Notes under the pieces: generated by a model
The model's database searches: none
The model's input: the letters and a program-made list of their open reading frames with translations, nothing else
Told to the model about the DNA's origin: nothing
Shown: positions 44,779 through 54,339 of the stretch, in pieces
Layout: each line of letters opens with the position of its first letter
Numbering within the stretch: the first letter of the stretch is position 1
Made by a program: the position numbers and the translations under genes
Assembly: GCA_934343805.1 (NCBI GenBank)
Contig: CAKRIN010000001.1
Location: 62,001 to 126,000 of the forward strand
Reading direction: 5' to 3'
Length of the DNA: 64,000 bases
Source: an uncultured Lachnospira sp.
GTDB taxonomy: Bacteria; Bacillota; Clostridia; Lachnospirales; Lachnospiraceae

Positions 44779-46860
44779 TTAATTCTTTGTGAATATATCT
44801 GAATATCCATCTGCAGTAAGCGTAAGTGTTTTACCACTTATTGTATATGTATACTCTGTTGGATCAGATACAGCTCCCATATATTCCATAGTAATTGTTA
44901 ACTTACCATCCTTTGCAGCATATGTTGCATTAACTGTTGTGCCATCAGATGCAATAGTACCCTTGCCATCAGCATTAATTGTCAATATTGTAGTAGATGA
45001 ACCTATTGTTTCTGTCCATGTTCCAACAAGACTGCTGTCAACAGTACCAGTTGTTGTAGTTGTACCTGCTGCACCTGTTGTTCCTGTACCTGTTGTTCCT
45101 GTACCTGTTGTTCCTCCATTTGTTGGAGTTATTGTTGTACTTGTCAATGAGCCAAACATCTGCTTATAAAGATCATCTCCTAAAATCTTTGAGAAAACAT
45201 TAGCATTCTGTACAAGTTCCATAGAAAGTGCTGTCTGCTGGGCACTTGTCATATTATATACATTAACCGGATTGCTGAAATTAGATGATGTATACTTCAT
45301 AGAGCTGAATTCCTTCTGGGAATAATCACCTGTCACCTTGAAATCAGCCTTAACACCATCAGCAAGCATATTCATTGATAAATCATTAATAGTTACTGTA
45401 TTACCTGATAATGAGCAGTCCAGTCCCATATTAAGATATTCTGTTCCCTGCTTCATCTCAAATGCAACTGCTGAATTGTTATCTCTATTCTGGATTGTAT
45501 ACTTTAATGTAACATCATCTGCTTCTGCTTCAACAACAACATAATCTGAAGGATTCTTATCTCCAATAAATGCAACTGAGAATGTTCCAGATGTTGTTGA
45601 ATCAATATCTGAAAGATTCATGGCAACTCTTACAATATCGTCATCATCATCAACATACATTGAGAACTTAACTGGTGTCATTCCCTTAATAGAATCTGCA
45701 ATTGTACTCTTAAGCGAATCCTGTGTATATCCAGCTATAGAAAGCATTGACATATATGATGATGTTGCTGAATCTGCATATAAAGCATCAATTGCTGCAT
45801 CACAAGCTGCCTTAACTGCTGCTTCATTTACTGTTACGCTATACTCTTTTACCTTAATATCACCATTCTGTGAATTGTATGTAAGACTATCATTCTTATC
45901 ATACTGGCAATTCTCAGCAAATGCATCAATTCCCTTAGCTAATGCTCTTGCAGCAGCCTTAGCAGGCTCCTTATACTGCTCAACATCACCTGTTCCAGAG
46001 AACATTGACAAATATCCTGAGATATCACTAAAGTCTGAATAATAACTAATATCTGAATCCTTAGCAAGCTGTGCTACAGACATGCTGAATGACTCACTAA
46101 ACAGTTCTGGAACCTTAAAATATACTGTTGTTCCATCTGTATAAAATGAAACTGTAAGTAATGAAGTGCTTCCATTCTGAAGCTTTAATTCTCCAGCTGC
46201 TTTATCTGAAAGTGTATCTACCTGAACATCATAGTATAAAGTATCTGCTTTTACATACTTAGTATAATCTTCTCCATCTACAGATACAGAATCGAACTTA
46301 AATGTTCCTGAGAATTCTGTCTTATCAGATACTGATGTTGTTGAAAGATTATTAAAAAGCTTATCTACTGAATCCTCAAGAGATGCTCCAACTTTCTTAA
46401 CTGCTTCTATCGCATGCTTATCTTCTGAATTACTCTTTAACTTTGGCAAGAATATAACAAGAAGAACTGCTGCTACAACTGCTACTGCAGCTACGATTGC
46501 TGCAACAATTGGCCACTTTTTCTTTTTCTTAGGAACTGGAACACCCTGTGGTGCTTCCTGATATCCAGGAGCTGCTGCATTATATCCAAACTGTGGCTGA
46601 CCAGCACCAAACTGTGGCTGCTGATATCCAAACTGTGGCTGTACTGGTGTCTCCTGTACCGGCTGTACTGGTGTCTCCTGTACTGGCTGTACCGGTGTCT
46701 CCTGTACTGACTCTACTGGTGTTTCCTGTACTGGCTGTACTGGTGTCTCAACAGGCTTTGTTGTTTCTGCCTGAACATTCTGTGGAGCTGCTAATGGAGT
46801 TCCACATTTAGGACAAAATTTTGCTGTCCCTGCATTATATCCGCATTTTGTGCAAAACAT
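44779..46860 (-). CDS. Zinc-ribbon membrane protein with large extracytoplasmic part
   Basis: A 693-residue protein. It begins with a zinc ribbon (MFCTKC and FCPKC; C3, C6, C16, C19), then a Pro/Gln/Val repeat region (about 38-75), a Gly/Gln-rich stretch, Lys5 and one membrane helix (117-138). A large outside region of about 450 residues resembles secreted DUF-type proteins of Clostridia, and after a Gly/Thr linker a small beta-domain closes it (SLVGTWTETIG to TADGYSDIFTKN), like lipocalin-type modules. Topology is N-in, C-out. Function is unknown; zinc-ribbon/single-helix proteins of this kind are abundant in Lachnospiraceae. Single gene. Confidence 0.75.
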   Translation of the reverse strand: MFCTKCGYNAGTAKFCPKCGTPLAAPQNVQAETTKPVETPVQPVQETPVESVQETPVQPVQETPVQPVQETPVQPQFGYQQPQFGAGQPQFGYNAAAPGYQEAPQGVPVPKKKKKWPIVAAIVAAVAVVAAVLLVIFLPKLKSNSEDKHAIEAVKKVGASLEDSVDKLFNNLSTTSVSDKTEFSGTFKFDSVSVDGEDYTKYVKADTLYYDVQVDTLSDKAAGELKLQNGSTSLLTVSFYTDGTTVYFKVPELFSESFSMSVAQLAKDSDISYYSDFSDISGYLSMFSGTGDVEQYKEPAKAAARALAKGIDAFAENCQYDKNDSLTYNSQNGDIKVKEYSVTVNEAAVKAACDAAIDALYADSATSSYMSMLSIAGYTQDSLKSTIADSIKGMTPVKFSMYVDDDDDIVRVAMNLSDIDSTTSGTFSVAFIGDKNPSDYVVVEAEADDVTLKYTIQNRDNNSAVAFEMKQGTEYLNMGLDCSLSGNTVTINDLSMNMLADGVKADFKVTGDYSQKEFSSMKYTSSNFSNPVNVYNMTSAQQTALSMELVQNANVFSKILGDDLYKQMFGSLTSTTITPTNGGTTGTGTTGTGTTGAAGTTTTTGTVDSSLVGTWTETIGSSTTILTINADGKGTIASDGTTVNATYAAKDGKLTITMEYMGAVSDPTEYTYTISGKTLTLTADGYSDIFTKN
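46620..46755 (-). repeat. PVQPVQET coding repeat
   Basis: Tandem, nearly identical units of about 24-27 bases encode PVQPVQET/PVESVQET in the cytoplasmic linker between zinc ribbon and membrane helix. It is prone to slippage. Confidence 0.8.
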
Positions 46861-46979
46861 AATTCTTCCCCTCTCTTATTTTTTTTAATTATACTATCAG
46901 ATATGATTAATATTTTCAATATAAAACATTTATAAAAAAGGCTTCTCAAACGTATCAAAATATGCACGATATTAATAAT

Positions 46980-47468
46980 TTATGCTTTTTTGTATTCCCT
47001 GAACTCATAACATATATCAAAATATGTATGTTCATCACTCGTTCTCGTAACACTCCATTCAGGTAATTTATCAAGATCCGGCATATAAGAATCAGCATCA
47101 TACTTATAATCTATGTATGTAATGTGTGCCGTATTGCAGTATGGCAGAAACTGTTCAAATACTGATGCTCCACCTATAACATATATATCTGAAGATTCAT
47201 AATCTTTAGTGTATTCCAACACTTCTTCTACTGAGTGCGCAACCTTTACATTATCATTCTTATATGTTTTATCACTTGTAAGAACAATATTCTCACGTTC
47301 TATAAGCGATGTTTTCTCTGATATATTCTCAAATGTCTTACGTCCCATAATGGCAGCTTTCCCAGCTGTTTCCATTCTGAAAAGCTTGATATCTTCAGGG
47401 ATATTCACAAGAAGCCTTCCGCCTCTTCCTATAGCCCAGTTCTTATCAACCGCTGCAATTAGATTCAT
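46980..47468 (-). CDS. dfrA: Dihydrofolate reductase
   Basis: DHFR reduces dihydrofolate to tetrahydrofolate with NADPH. The 162-residue length is typical. MNLIAAVDKNWAIGRGGRLLVNIPED holds the substrate loop and catalytic acid (E/D in the IPED region), GRKTFENI binds NADPH, and DIYVIGGASVFEQFLPY is the conserved Gly-Gly turn. It starts two bases after the hflX stop, so it is translationally coupled at the end of the icd-to-dfrA gene run. No thyA is adjacent, which is slightly unusual. Confidence 0.95.
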   Translation of the reverse strand: MNLIAAVDKNWAIGRGGRLLVNIPEDIKLFRMETAGKAAIMGRKTFENISEKTSLIERENIVLTSDKTYKNDNVKVAHSVEEVLEYTKDYESSDIYVIGGASVFEQFLPYCNTAHITYIDYKYDADSYMPDLDKLPEWSVTRTSDEHTYFDICYEFREYKKA

Positions 47469-47470
47469 AT

Positions 47471-48712
47471 CTACAACTTCCCTTCTATTTCCTTAGGAAC
47501 ATATGCAAGTACTTTTATTCCTGATTCAGTATATTCTTCACTTTCAAGCTGTCCGTATTCTCTTATTAGCTGGATCTTACCAGCCTCGCTATAAGGAAAT
47601 ACTCTCTCAATCCTTATTCTGCTTAAAAGTATAATATCCTGAAGACACTGTTTGAAATCCTCAAGTCCTGTTCCCCTTATAGCTGATACGTTATATGTAT
47701 AATCAGCTTTTAAATCTTTAGCAACAGGCTTCTGTTCAAAGCAATCGCATTTGTTAAAAAGTGTTATTACCGGCTTATCTCCAACTCCCAGTTGTTTAAG
47801 AGTTGCATACACAGTTGTCGTCTGCTGCTCATAATCAGGGTTGGACACATCCACAACGTGCACAATAATATCAGCATATTTGGCTTCTTCCAGTGTACTT
47901 TTAAATGCCTCTATAAGATTATGCGGAAGCTTTCTTATAAAACCAACAGTATCAGTAAGTAGTATTTTTTCTCCATTAGGCAGTTCTAATGCTCTGGTGG
48001 TAGGATCAAGTGTCGCAAAAAGCTTATCTTCTGACAGCACTCCTGCATCAGTCAGTTTATTAAGAAGAGTTGATTTACCAGCATTAGTATAACCAACTAT
48101 TGCTGCAACAGGAGTAGATGCTTTAGACCTTTTCTCCCGCTGCACATCCCTGTGTGCTTTCATTTCTTTTAAATCAGCTGACAACTTAGATATTCTGTCA
48201 CGTATAAGTCTTCTGTCAGTCTCTATCTTTTTCTCTCCAGGTCCTCTTGTACCAATACCACCACCAAGTCTTGACATGGAAGTTCCAAATCCAGCCAGCC
48301 TTATTGACCTATACTTTAATTGTGCCATTTCAACCTGGACTTTTCCTTCACTTGAAGTTGCTCTTGCAGCAAATATGTCAAGAATCACCATAGTTCTGTC
48401 CATAACCTTAATTGAAAGTTCATCTTCAAGGTTCTTAAACTGCGCCGGACTAAGTTCATCATCACAAATAATTCCTGTAGCATCAAGTTCATCAATAAGA
48501 ACCCTTAATTCTTCTATTTTGCCTTTTCCTATATAAGTTGCCGGATGAAAATTATCTCTTGTCTGTACCATTCTTCCAACAGTAACAGCCCCTGCTGTTT
48601 TAGCCAGTTCAGCAAGTTCGTCGAGTGAGCGGTCAGTATCATCATCTGTATCAAATGCAACGCCCACCAGAATAACTCGTTCAATTATTTCATCTGTATC
48701 ATATAATGTCAT
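47471..48712 (-). CDS. hflX: Ribosome-associated GTPase HflX
   Basis: HflX splits or rescues stalled and 100S ribosomes under stress. From ATG 48712 (AGAGG seven bases before) the protein has 413 residues. The N-terminal ATP/ribosome-binding domain contains GRMVQTRDNFHPATYIGKGK and the Gly-rich GGGIGTRGPGEKKIETDRR. The GTPase domain has G1 GYTNAGKST, G3 DTVGFIRKLPH and G4 NKCD. The order ptsI-hflX-dfrA with tiny gaps (12 and 2 bases) shows one transcript. Confidence 0.96.
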   Translation of the reverse strand: MTLYDTDEIIERVILVGVAFDTDDDTDRSLDELAELAKTAGAVTVGRMVQTRDNFHPATYIGKGKIEELRVLIDELDATGIICDDELSPAQFKNLEDELSIKVMDRTMVILDIFAARATSSEGKVQVEMAQLKYRSIRLAGFGTSMSRLGGGIGTRGPGEKKIETDRRLIRDRISKLSADLKEMKAHRDVQREKRSKASTPVAAIVGYTNAGKSTLLNKLTDAGVLSEDKLFATLDPTTRALELPNGEKILLTDTVGFIRKLPHNLIEAFKSTLEEAKYADIIVHVVDVSNPDYEQQTTTVYATLKQLGVGDKPVITLFNKCDCFEQKPVAKDLKADYTYNVSAIRGTGLEDFKQCLQDIILLSRIRIERVFPYSEAGKIQLIREYGQLESEEYTESGIKVLAYVPKEIEGKL

Positions 48713-48724
48713 ATACATTCCTCT

Positions 48725-50452
48725 TTATTTCTTTTTTCTTTCAGAAAAATAATCACTCAGATAATCAGTTACTTCTTTTTCCGATGACATTGTCATTACC
48801 TTTTTAGTAACCTGTTCTGCTTCCTTTATTGTCCAGTCTGCTATAGACTTTCTTGTTTCAAGTACCTTTCCTGTAGATACAGAGAATTCATCCAGTCCAT
48901 ATGCCAGAAGCAAAGGTACCATCATAGGATTAGCCGCTGCCTCCCCGCACATCCCAACTTCTATTCCAGCTTCATGTGCACATACAATTGTTCTCTTTAT
49001 AAGTCTTAACACAGCCGGATTAAATGCTGAATACAGGTAAGCAACATTCTCATTACAACGATCAACCGCAATAGTATACTGTGTCAGATCATTAGTACCT
49101 ATTGAGAAAAAATCTGCCTCTGTCGCAAAAACATCTGCCATAACTGCCGCCGCAGGTGTCTCAATCATAACTCCAATCTTAATATTATTATCATAAGCAA
49201 TCTGATTTCTATCAAGATCTTTGCATATTCTTCTTACCATACTTTTTACAGATTGAATCTCTCCAACTGATGTAACCATTGGTACCATAATTCTTATATT
49301 GCCAAATGCACTTGCTCTTAATATTGCTCTCAGCTGTGTTGTAAAAATATCAACCCTGTCCAGGCAAAAACGTATTGCCCTGTAACCAAGGAAAGGATTA
49401 TTCTCTCTTGTAAGTCCCATGTATGGAATATCCTTATCCCCGCCTATATCAAGAGTTCTTATTGTAAGCTGTTTTCCTTTCATAAGAACAGCAGCCTTCT
49501 TATATTCCTGAAACTGCTCTTCTTCTGTAGGCAGCGAATTCTTATTAAGAAATAAAAACTCTGTCCTGAAAAGGCCTACTCCCTCAGCACCCTCTTTAAC
49601 CGCCTTTGATGCTTCAGCTGCACCGCCTATATTAGCCGCAAGAATAACAGTTCTGCCATCCGCAGTCTGTGTACTTTTATCAACAAATGTTCTTAATTCT
49701 TCTATATGTTCTTCATATTTTTTCTTTTTCTTATCATATATAGATAATGTCCTTGGTGTCGGATTAACAAACACTTCTCCATAAGCGCCATCAACTATTA
49801 TCTGGTCATCATTATGTACTTTGGACATTACATCTTTAACACTCAATACAGCTGGTATTTCTAATGCTCTTGCAAGAATTGATGCATGAGCAGTATCTCC
49901 ACCTTTTTCTGCGACTATACCCACAACATGTGCTGTATCCATAGATGCTGTCATTGATGGCTGTATCTCTTTTGCAACAATAACTGTATTCTCTGGAAGA
50001 TTAGTTAAATCTGCCCTTACAGTACCCTGCATTATCTGGATCATGCGGTCCTTCATATCAACAATATCTGATACTCTCTGCTGCATATCCGGATTGTCCA
50101 TTGCTGCAAATATACCTGCAAGCTTATCACATGTATCTTCAATTGCAGCCTCCGCACAGATATTATCCTTTTCAATAGCATTGCACACTTCATTTTCTGT
50201 TGTTATATCCTTTGCCAGATATATCTGGTTTTTCAGAACAAGTGCGTTCTTGTCATTATTTCCCAGCTTTTCTTCTAACTGTGCAAGAAGCTGTTGTGTT
50301 TCTTTAATAAATTGTTCTCTTACATTGAAGAATCTTTCTTTTTCCTGCTCCGTATCATGTATTTTATTCCTGCTAACTTCATTGTTCTTATTATCAATAA
50401 TTAATACATGTCCAATGCCTATTCCTCTTGAAGTTCCTATTCCCCTTAACAT
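48725..50452 (-). CDS. ptsI: PTS enzyme I (PEP-protein phosphotransferase)
   Basis: Enzyme I takes phosphate from PEP and passes it to HPr for PTS sugar uptake. The 575-residue protein has the phosphohistidine H189 in GGDTAHASILARA, the PEP-binding GGAAEASKAVKEGAEGVGLFRTEFLF, SIGTNDLTQY and the C-terminal GMCGEAAANP motif. The usual partner ptsH is not adjacent, so HPr must be encoded elsewhere. It follows the GDPD gene by 16 bases. It is a distant relative of PpdK at 31216, sharing the mobile phosphohistidine and barrel domains. Confidence 0.97.
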   Translation of the reverse strand: MLRGIGTSRGIGIGHVLIIDNKNNEVSRNKIHDTEQEKERFFNVREQFIKETQQLLAQLEEKLGNNDKNALVLKNQIYLAKDITTENEVCNAIEKDNICAEAAIEDTCDKLAGIFAAMDNPDMQQRVSDIVDMKDRMIQIMQGTVRADLTNLPENTVIVAKEIQPSMTASMDTAHVVGIVAEKGGDTAHASILARALEIPAVLSVKDVMSKVHNDDQIIVDGAYGEVFVNPTPRTLSIYDKKKKKYEEHIEELRTFVDKSTQTADGRTVILAANIGGAAEASKAVKEGAEGVGLFRTEFLFLNKNSLPTEEEQFQEYKKAAVLMKGKQLTIRTLDIGGDKDIPYMGLTRENNPFLGYRAIRFCLDRVDIFTTQLRAILRASAFGNIRIMVPMVTSVGEIQSVKSMVRRICKDLDRNQIAYDNNIKIGVMIETPAAAVMADVFATEADFFSIGTNDLTQYTIAVDRCNENVAYLYSAFNPAVLRLIKRTIVCAHEAGIEVGMCGEAAANPMMVPLLLAYGLDEFSVSTGKVLETRKSIADWTIKEAEQVTKKVMTMSSEKEVTDYLSDYFSERKKK

Positions 50453-50468
50453 ATTAACCTCCTATATC

Positions 50469-52280
50469 CTACTGGTTAAACACATATCTGATCATATTAA
50501 CAACAGTTTCTGACGTATTTCTTGAATATATTGTTTCTCTTGCCAATACAGGCTTATCTGTTATTATTCCATCTACACCTTTATTAGTAAGATTCTTTAT
50601 TGATTCTTTATTGTTAACGGTCCATGCATATACCTGTTTTCCTGAATTATGAATCGCATCAACTGTTCTCTTAGATAAAAATGATGCATTAATACTAAAG
50701 AAATCAATATTAGCCATGTCATAAAAATCACCATATGCAACTGATAATATATATCCTGCCTTAATATCCGGATTAAGGGTTTTCACTGCTCGTAATGCTG
50801 AACTGCTAAACGATGTAATAACACAATCGTCAACCATATTGTATTTTTCTATCAATTTGACTGTGTTTTTAGCCAGATTATATCCGTCATCTGATGGCTT
50901 CAGTTCAATATTAAGCTTAATCTTTCCCTGTGCCAGCTCCAGCACCTCCATTAATGATGGAACTTTTTCTCCTGCATATTCATTTGAATACCATGAACCT
51001 GCATCAAGTTTCTTAACTTCCCTATATGTCATGTTACTTATGTTCTCATCTACTCCTGTAGTCCTTAGTGCAGATGAATCATGCATTACAACAACTTCTC
51101 CATCCTTTGTAAGCTGTACATCAAGTTCAATATAATCAGCCATATTTTCAATTGCTTTTTCAAATGCAGCCATTGTATTTTCCGGAGCATCAATTGATGC
51201 TCCTCTGTGAGCACATACCTTTGTCTCATGGAATATAGCCACATTTTCAAATGGATTATTATTAAAAGTTATTATCAGATAAAAAATGTCCGCTGCAAGA
51301 GCCGCAAATATAACAAATCTATATATCAGCCTCCTTCTTCTTGCCGGTCCCTCCTGTATATCTATAAACTCAAATGTTATGTCATCTGTTCCCACATATT
51401 TATAGTAAATATGCCCGATAGCAGAAAATGATAACGGAATAGCCACACACACCAATATACATTTAATTACAAATCTCTCTGTTCTTAAAGCTGATAAAAA
51501 AATCGCATTACCAAGATATGCCATATTAAGTATCTTGACTCCGAGCACAAGAAATACTGACAACAGCACATAAGTTACAGCAATAATAGTAAGCATAAGA
51601 AGATTATAAATTACAAGTGCCATTATTGTTCCAACCGGATGTTTTCTTACTATGGAGGCACTCTTCTTATATGCTTCCCTGAATCCTCTGCCTTCCATAA
51701 TGCATATATTCATACTGTATATTCCAAGTATTACTACCACATATATAATTATAAGTGCTGCTATAAGTCCGGCTTTTACATACCAGTGATTCTTAAGCAC
51801 ATACATTTTAAAAAGATTGTAATTAGTTTCACTAAATAATATATTAAGTAATACTGTAACATTGGATGCAATAATAGATATAAAATAGAAAATACTCAGA
51901 CCAACATGACGTATCTTAAATACCTTTCTGAATATTTTATATGAATTATAAATAATATCCAAAATAGATGCATTTAAAAGCTGCCTCTTGGTTTCAAAAC
52001 ATACAGACAAAAATGTCATTTCATATGTACAATACATAACAAAAATAGACATCATTATAAATAATGCAATGATAACTACAGGATGAGTTAACGCTCTGTA
52101 TATATACTCATTAGTAAGATAATTAATTCCAGCGGCTTTCATGCACAGATTGATACATAAAAGCAGAATTGGGAATATAACAGCAAAAGCAACAAGCTTG
52201 TATGCCAGTTCAAAAACCCATACATGCCTGCTGCTATTAATTAAAAGGCTGAATTCATTTCGTATCTTCTTAATAAACAT
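50469..52280 (-). CDS. Membrane glycerophosphodiester phosphodiesterase
   Basis: A 603-residue protein with an N-terminal membrane domain (about 330 residues, six or more helices, the GDPD-associated membrane family) and a C-terminal GDPD barrel. KVCAHRGASIDAPENTMAAF carries the catalytic HRG, followed by DYIELDVQLTKDGEVVVMHD with metal ligands, LNIELKP and YAWTVNNKE. It should hydrolyse glycerophosphodiesters or lipoteichoic-acid-type polymers at the outer face to glycerol-3-phosphate. It lies in the icd-to-dfrA run, 37 bases after the CmpB-like gene. Confidence 0.92.
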   Translation of the reverse strand: MFIKKIRNEFSLLINSSRHVWVFELAYKLVAFAVIFPILLLCINLCMKAAGINYLTNEYIYRALTHPVVIIALFIMMSIFVMYCTYEMTFLSVCFETKRQLLNASILDIIYNSYKIFRKVFKIRHVGLSIFYFISIIASNVTVLLNILFSETNYNLFKMYVLKNHWYVKAGLIAALIIIYVVVILGIYSMNICIMEGRGFREAYKKSASIVRKHPVGTIMALVIYNLLMLTIIAVTYVLLSVFLVLGVKILNMAYLGNAIFLSALRTERFVIKCILVCVAIPLSFSAIGHIYYKYVGTDDITFEFIDIQEGPARRRRLIYRFVIFAALAADIFYLIITFNNNPFENVAIFHETKVCAHRGASIDAPENTMAAFEKAIENMADYIELDVQLTKDGEVVVMHDSSALRTTGVDENISNMTYREVKKLDAGSWYSNEYAGEKVPSLMEVLELAQGKIKLNIELKPSDDGYNLAKNTVKLIEKYNMVDDCVITSFSSSALRAVKTLNPDIKAGYILSVAYGDFYDMANIDFFSINASFLSKRTVDAIHNSGKQVYAWTVNNKESIKNLTNKGVDGIITDKPVLARETIYSRNTSETVVNMIRYVFNQ

Positions 52281-52317
52281 AAACTTTCACTCCGGCTTTA
52301 ATTGCAATCATCCTCTG

Positions 52318-52911
52318 TTATTTGTGAAATATTTTCATAAATTTTTTGAATTCATTCTTAACATTCTCATCATGAATATTAACATTGACTGCAAAGCTGT
52401 TCATAAAATCTGCAAGATATGACACAAGCAATATTATTGCCATGACACCTGCAACTTTTGAATCAATAGAAAATACGAAACGCTCCACAAATTTATTCAG
52501 GAATCCAAATATAAATACAGCCACAAATCCCCATGCAAGTGTTGACTGTAAACATATTATTCCCTTGTAATTAAACTTAAGATGATCATAATTCCACCAC
52601 ACCTCACCAAACAGCTTTAACATAACCTGTGCTGTCAGATATTCAAATGCAGTTGCACATATACATCCGAAAATATATAGTGCAATATAATTATGCTCAA
52701 TTGGCTTAAAAATATTAAAAGCAATCAGTGTTCCGAAACCATATATTACACAGAACGGCAGCTTGGCAAAGCCCCTGTTTTCCCAGTAACCAAGCTGCTT
52801 CCTGATAACTATACATTCCATACACCATCCAAGAAAGCTATATATAAAAAACCATATAACAAGCTGGCTTATATTCATGCTTCTAAAACTTATACCCATT
52901 AAATGTGACAT
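52318..52911 (-). CDS. CmpB-family (PF06541) membrane protein
   Basis: About 197 residues with five or six membrane segments. FFIYSFLGWCMECIV, WENRGFAKLPFCVIYGFG and GIICLQSTLAWGFVAVF are the hallmarks of the family labelled putative ABC transporter type IV/CmpB. Despite the name no ABC ATPase is nearby and transport has not been shown to my knowledge. Start ATG 52911 follows GGAGGGG; the longer frame to 52938 would place its start before this site. It lies 38 bases after icd, probably co-transcribed. Confidence 0.82.
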   Translation of the reverse strand: MSHLMGISFRSMNISQLVIWFFIYSFLGWCMECIVIRKQLGYWENRGFAKLPFCVIYGFGTLIAFNIFKPIEHNYIALYIFGCICATAFEYLTAQVMLKLFGEVWWNYDHLKFNYKGIICLQSTLAWGFVAVFIFGFLNKFVERFVFSIDSKVAGVMAIILLVSYLADFMNSFAVNVNIHDENVKNEFKKFMKIFHK

Positions 52912-52949
52912 ACGCCCCTCCATAATATATGGAAACACAAGAATTCTGA

Positions 52950-54158
52950 TTACAGAAGTTCCTCAAGAGTCTGTCTTATTGCGCTGATGAAATCCTGTGT
53001 GTTAAGTGTTACAGGCTTCTCCATTGTAGTAATAAGTGCAAGATCCTTTGTCATCTTTCCATCTTCAATAGTCTTAATGCATGCGCGCTCAAGAGTATCA
53101 GCAAACTTTCCGAGTTCCGGAATGTTATCAAGCTCTCCTCTCTTTCTTAAAGCGCCTGTCCATGCAAATATAGTTGCAATAGGGTTAGTAGATGTTTCCT
53201 CCCCCTTAAGATGCTTATAATAATGTCTCTGTACTGTTCCGTGAGCAGCTTCATACTCATAGTATCCATGAGGTGATACAAGAACAGAAGTCATCATTGA
53301 AAGTGAGCCAAATGCTGTGGCTACCATATCACTCATAACATCTCCATCATAGTTCTTGCACGCCCAGATATATCCACCCTCTGAGCGGATAACTCTTGCT
53401 ACTGCATCATCAATAAGTGTGTAGAAATATGTTATTCCTGCTTCTTCAAACTTTGTCTTATACTCTGCGTCAAATATTTCCTGGAAAATATCCTTAAAAG
53501 TATGGTCGTACTTCTTAGAAATTGTATCCTTAGTCGCAAACCAGAGATCCTGCTTTGTCTCAAGTGCAAAATTAAAACAGCTTCTTGCAAAGCTTTCGAT
53601 AGAATCATTGAGATTGTGCATTCCCTGAAGCACTCCTGCTCCCTTAAAGTTATGGATAAGTTCTCTTGTCTCCTCACCTGCTTCATTAGTAAATACAAGC
53701 TCTGCCTTGCCGGCTTCCGGAACTTTCATCTCAGATGCTTTATATACATCGCCATATGCATGTCTTGCAATTGTTATAGGCTTTTTCCATGTCTTAACAT
53801 ATGGCTCAATTCCCTTAACAATAATAGGAGCTCTGAATACTGTTCCATCAAGCATTGCTCTGATTGTTCCATTAGGGCTCTTATACATGTCCTTAAGGTT
53901 ATATTCTGTCATTCTTGCTGCATTAGGTGTAATAGTAGCACACTTAACAGCAACTCCGTATTTCTTAGTTGCTTCTGCTGAATCTATAGTTACCTGATCA
54001 TTAGTCTCGTTTCTATGTACAAGGCCTAAATCATAATACTCTGTATTAAGGTCAATAAATGGTGTGAGGAGCTCGTCCTTGATAAGCTTCCACAATACTC
54101 TTGTCATTTCATCTCCGTCCATCTCTACAAGTGGAGTTGTCATCTTGATCTTTTCCAT
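52950..54158 (-). CDS. icd: NADP-dependent isocitrate dehydrogenase (eukaryote-like homodimeric type)
   Basis: Icd oxidises isocitrate to 2-oxoglutarate, giving NADPH and the carbon skeleton for glutamate. The 402-residue protein starts [20 protein letters not shown] and shows [19 protein letters not shown], the isocitrate loop, and [19 protein letters not shown] binding. This is the subfamily of human IDH1/IDH2, not E. coli Icd. It begins the icd-CmpB-GDPD-ptsI-hflX-dfrA run under a promoter at 54200-54228. GAGAGG precedes the ATG. No citrate synthase or aconitase genes are adjacent. Confidence 0.95.
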   Translation of the reverse strand: MEKIKMTTPLVEMDGDEMTRVLWKLIKDELLTPFIDLNTEYYDLGLVHRNETNDQVTIDSAEATKKYGVAVKCATITPNAARMTEYNLKDMYKSPNGTIRAMLDGTVFRAPIIVKGIEPYVKTWKKPITIARHAYGDVYKASEMKVPEAGKAELVFTNEAGEETRELIHNFKGAGVLQGMHNLNDSIESFARSCFNFALETKQDLWFATKDTISKKYDHTFKDIFQEIFDAEYKTKFEEAGITYFYTLIDDAVARVIRSEGGYIWACKNYDGDVMSDMVATAFGSLSMMTSVLVSPHGYYEYEAAHGTVQRHYYKHLKGEETSTNPIATIFAWTGALRKRGELDNIPELGKFADTLERACIKTIEDGKMTKDLALITTMEKPVTLNTQDFISAIRQTLEELL

Positions 54159-54199
54159 AACTAAAAGAACCTCTCTTTCTTTTTCTTACCTGATTAAAT

Positions 54200-54228
54200 A
54201 TTATAATTTATTTCAAATGTTTTGTAAA
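54200..54228 (-). promoter_or_regulatory. Sigma-A promoter of icd
   Basis: TTTACA (54223-54228) and consensus TATAAT (54200-54205) on the minus strand with a 17-base spacer. It is back to back with the asnB promoter, 12 bases away, so one factor could control both. Confidence 0.78.
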
Positions 54229-54239
54229 CAGAAACTGAC

Positions 54240-54268
54240 TTGTATTAGCATGATTACTTTGTTATAAT
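54240..54268 (+). promoter_or_regulatory. Sigma-A promoter of asnB
   Basis: TTGTAT (54240-54245) and consensus TATAAT (54263-54268) with a 17-base spacer, about 70 bases before the start. Confidence 0.75.
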
Positions 54269-54299
54269 TCATAAGTAATTTTTACATACTAATTTAACA

Positions 54300-54316
54300 A
54301 TGCACAGATTGTGCAT
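54300..54316. promoter_or_regulatory. Perfect inverted repeat ATGCACA-GAT-TGTGCAT in asnB leader
   Basis: Seven-base perfect arms with a 3-base loop, between the asnB promoter and its ribosome site. It could be an RNA hairpin or an operator. ATGCACA is also present in both pectate lyase leaders. Confidence 0.45.
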
Positions 54317-54339
54317 ACACAATATGGAGGTACAGATAC

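Noticed and set aside
48725..50452. ptsI being a second pyruvate phosphate dikinase or PEP synthase
   Set aside because: Length (575), the N-terminal domain and the GGDTAHASILARA context are those of enzyme I; the ATP-grasp domain of dikinases is missing.
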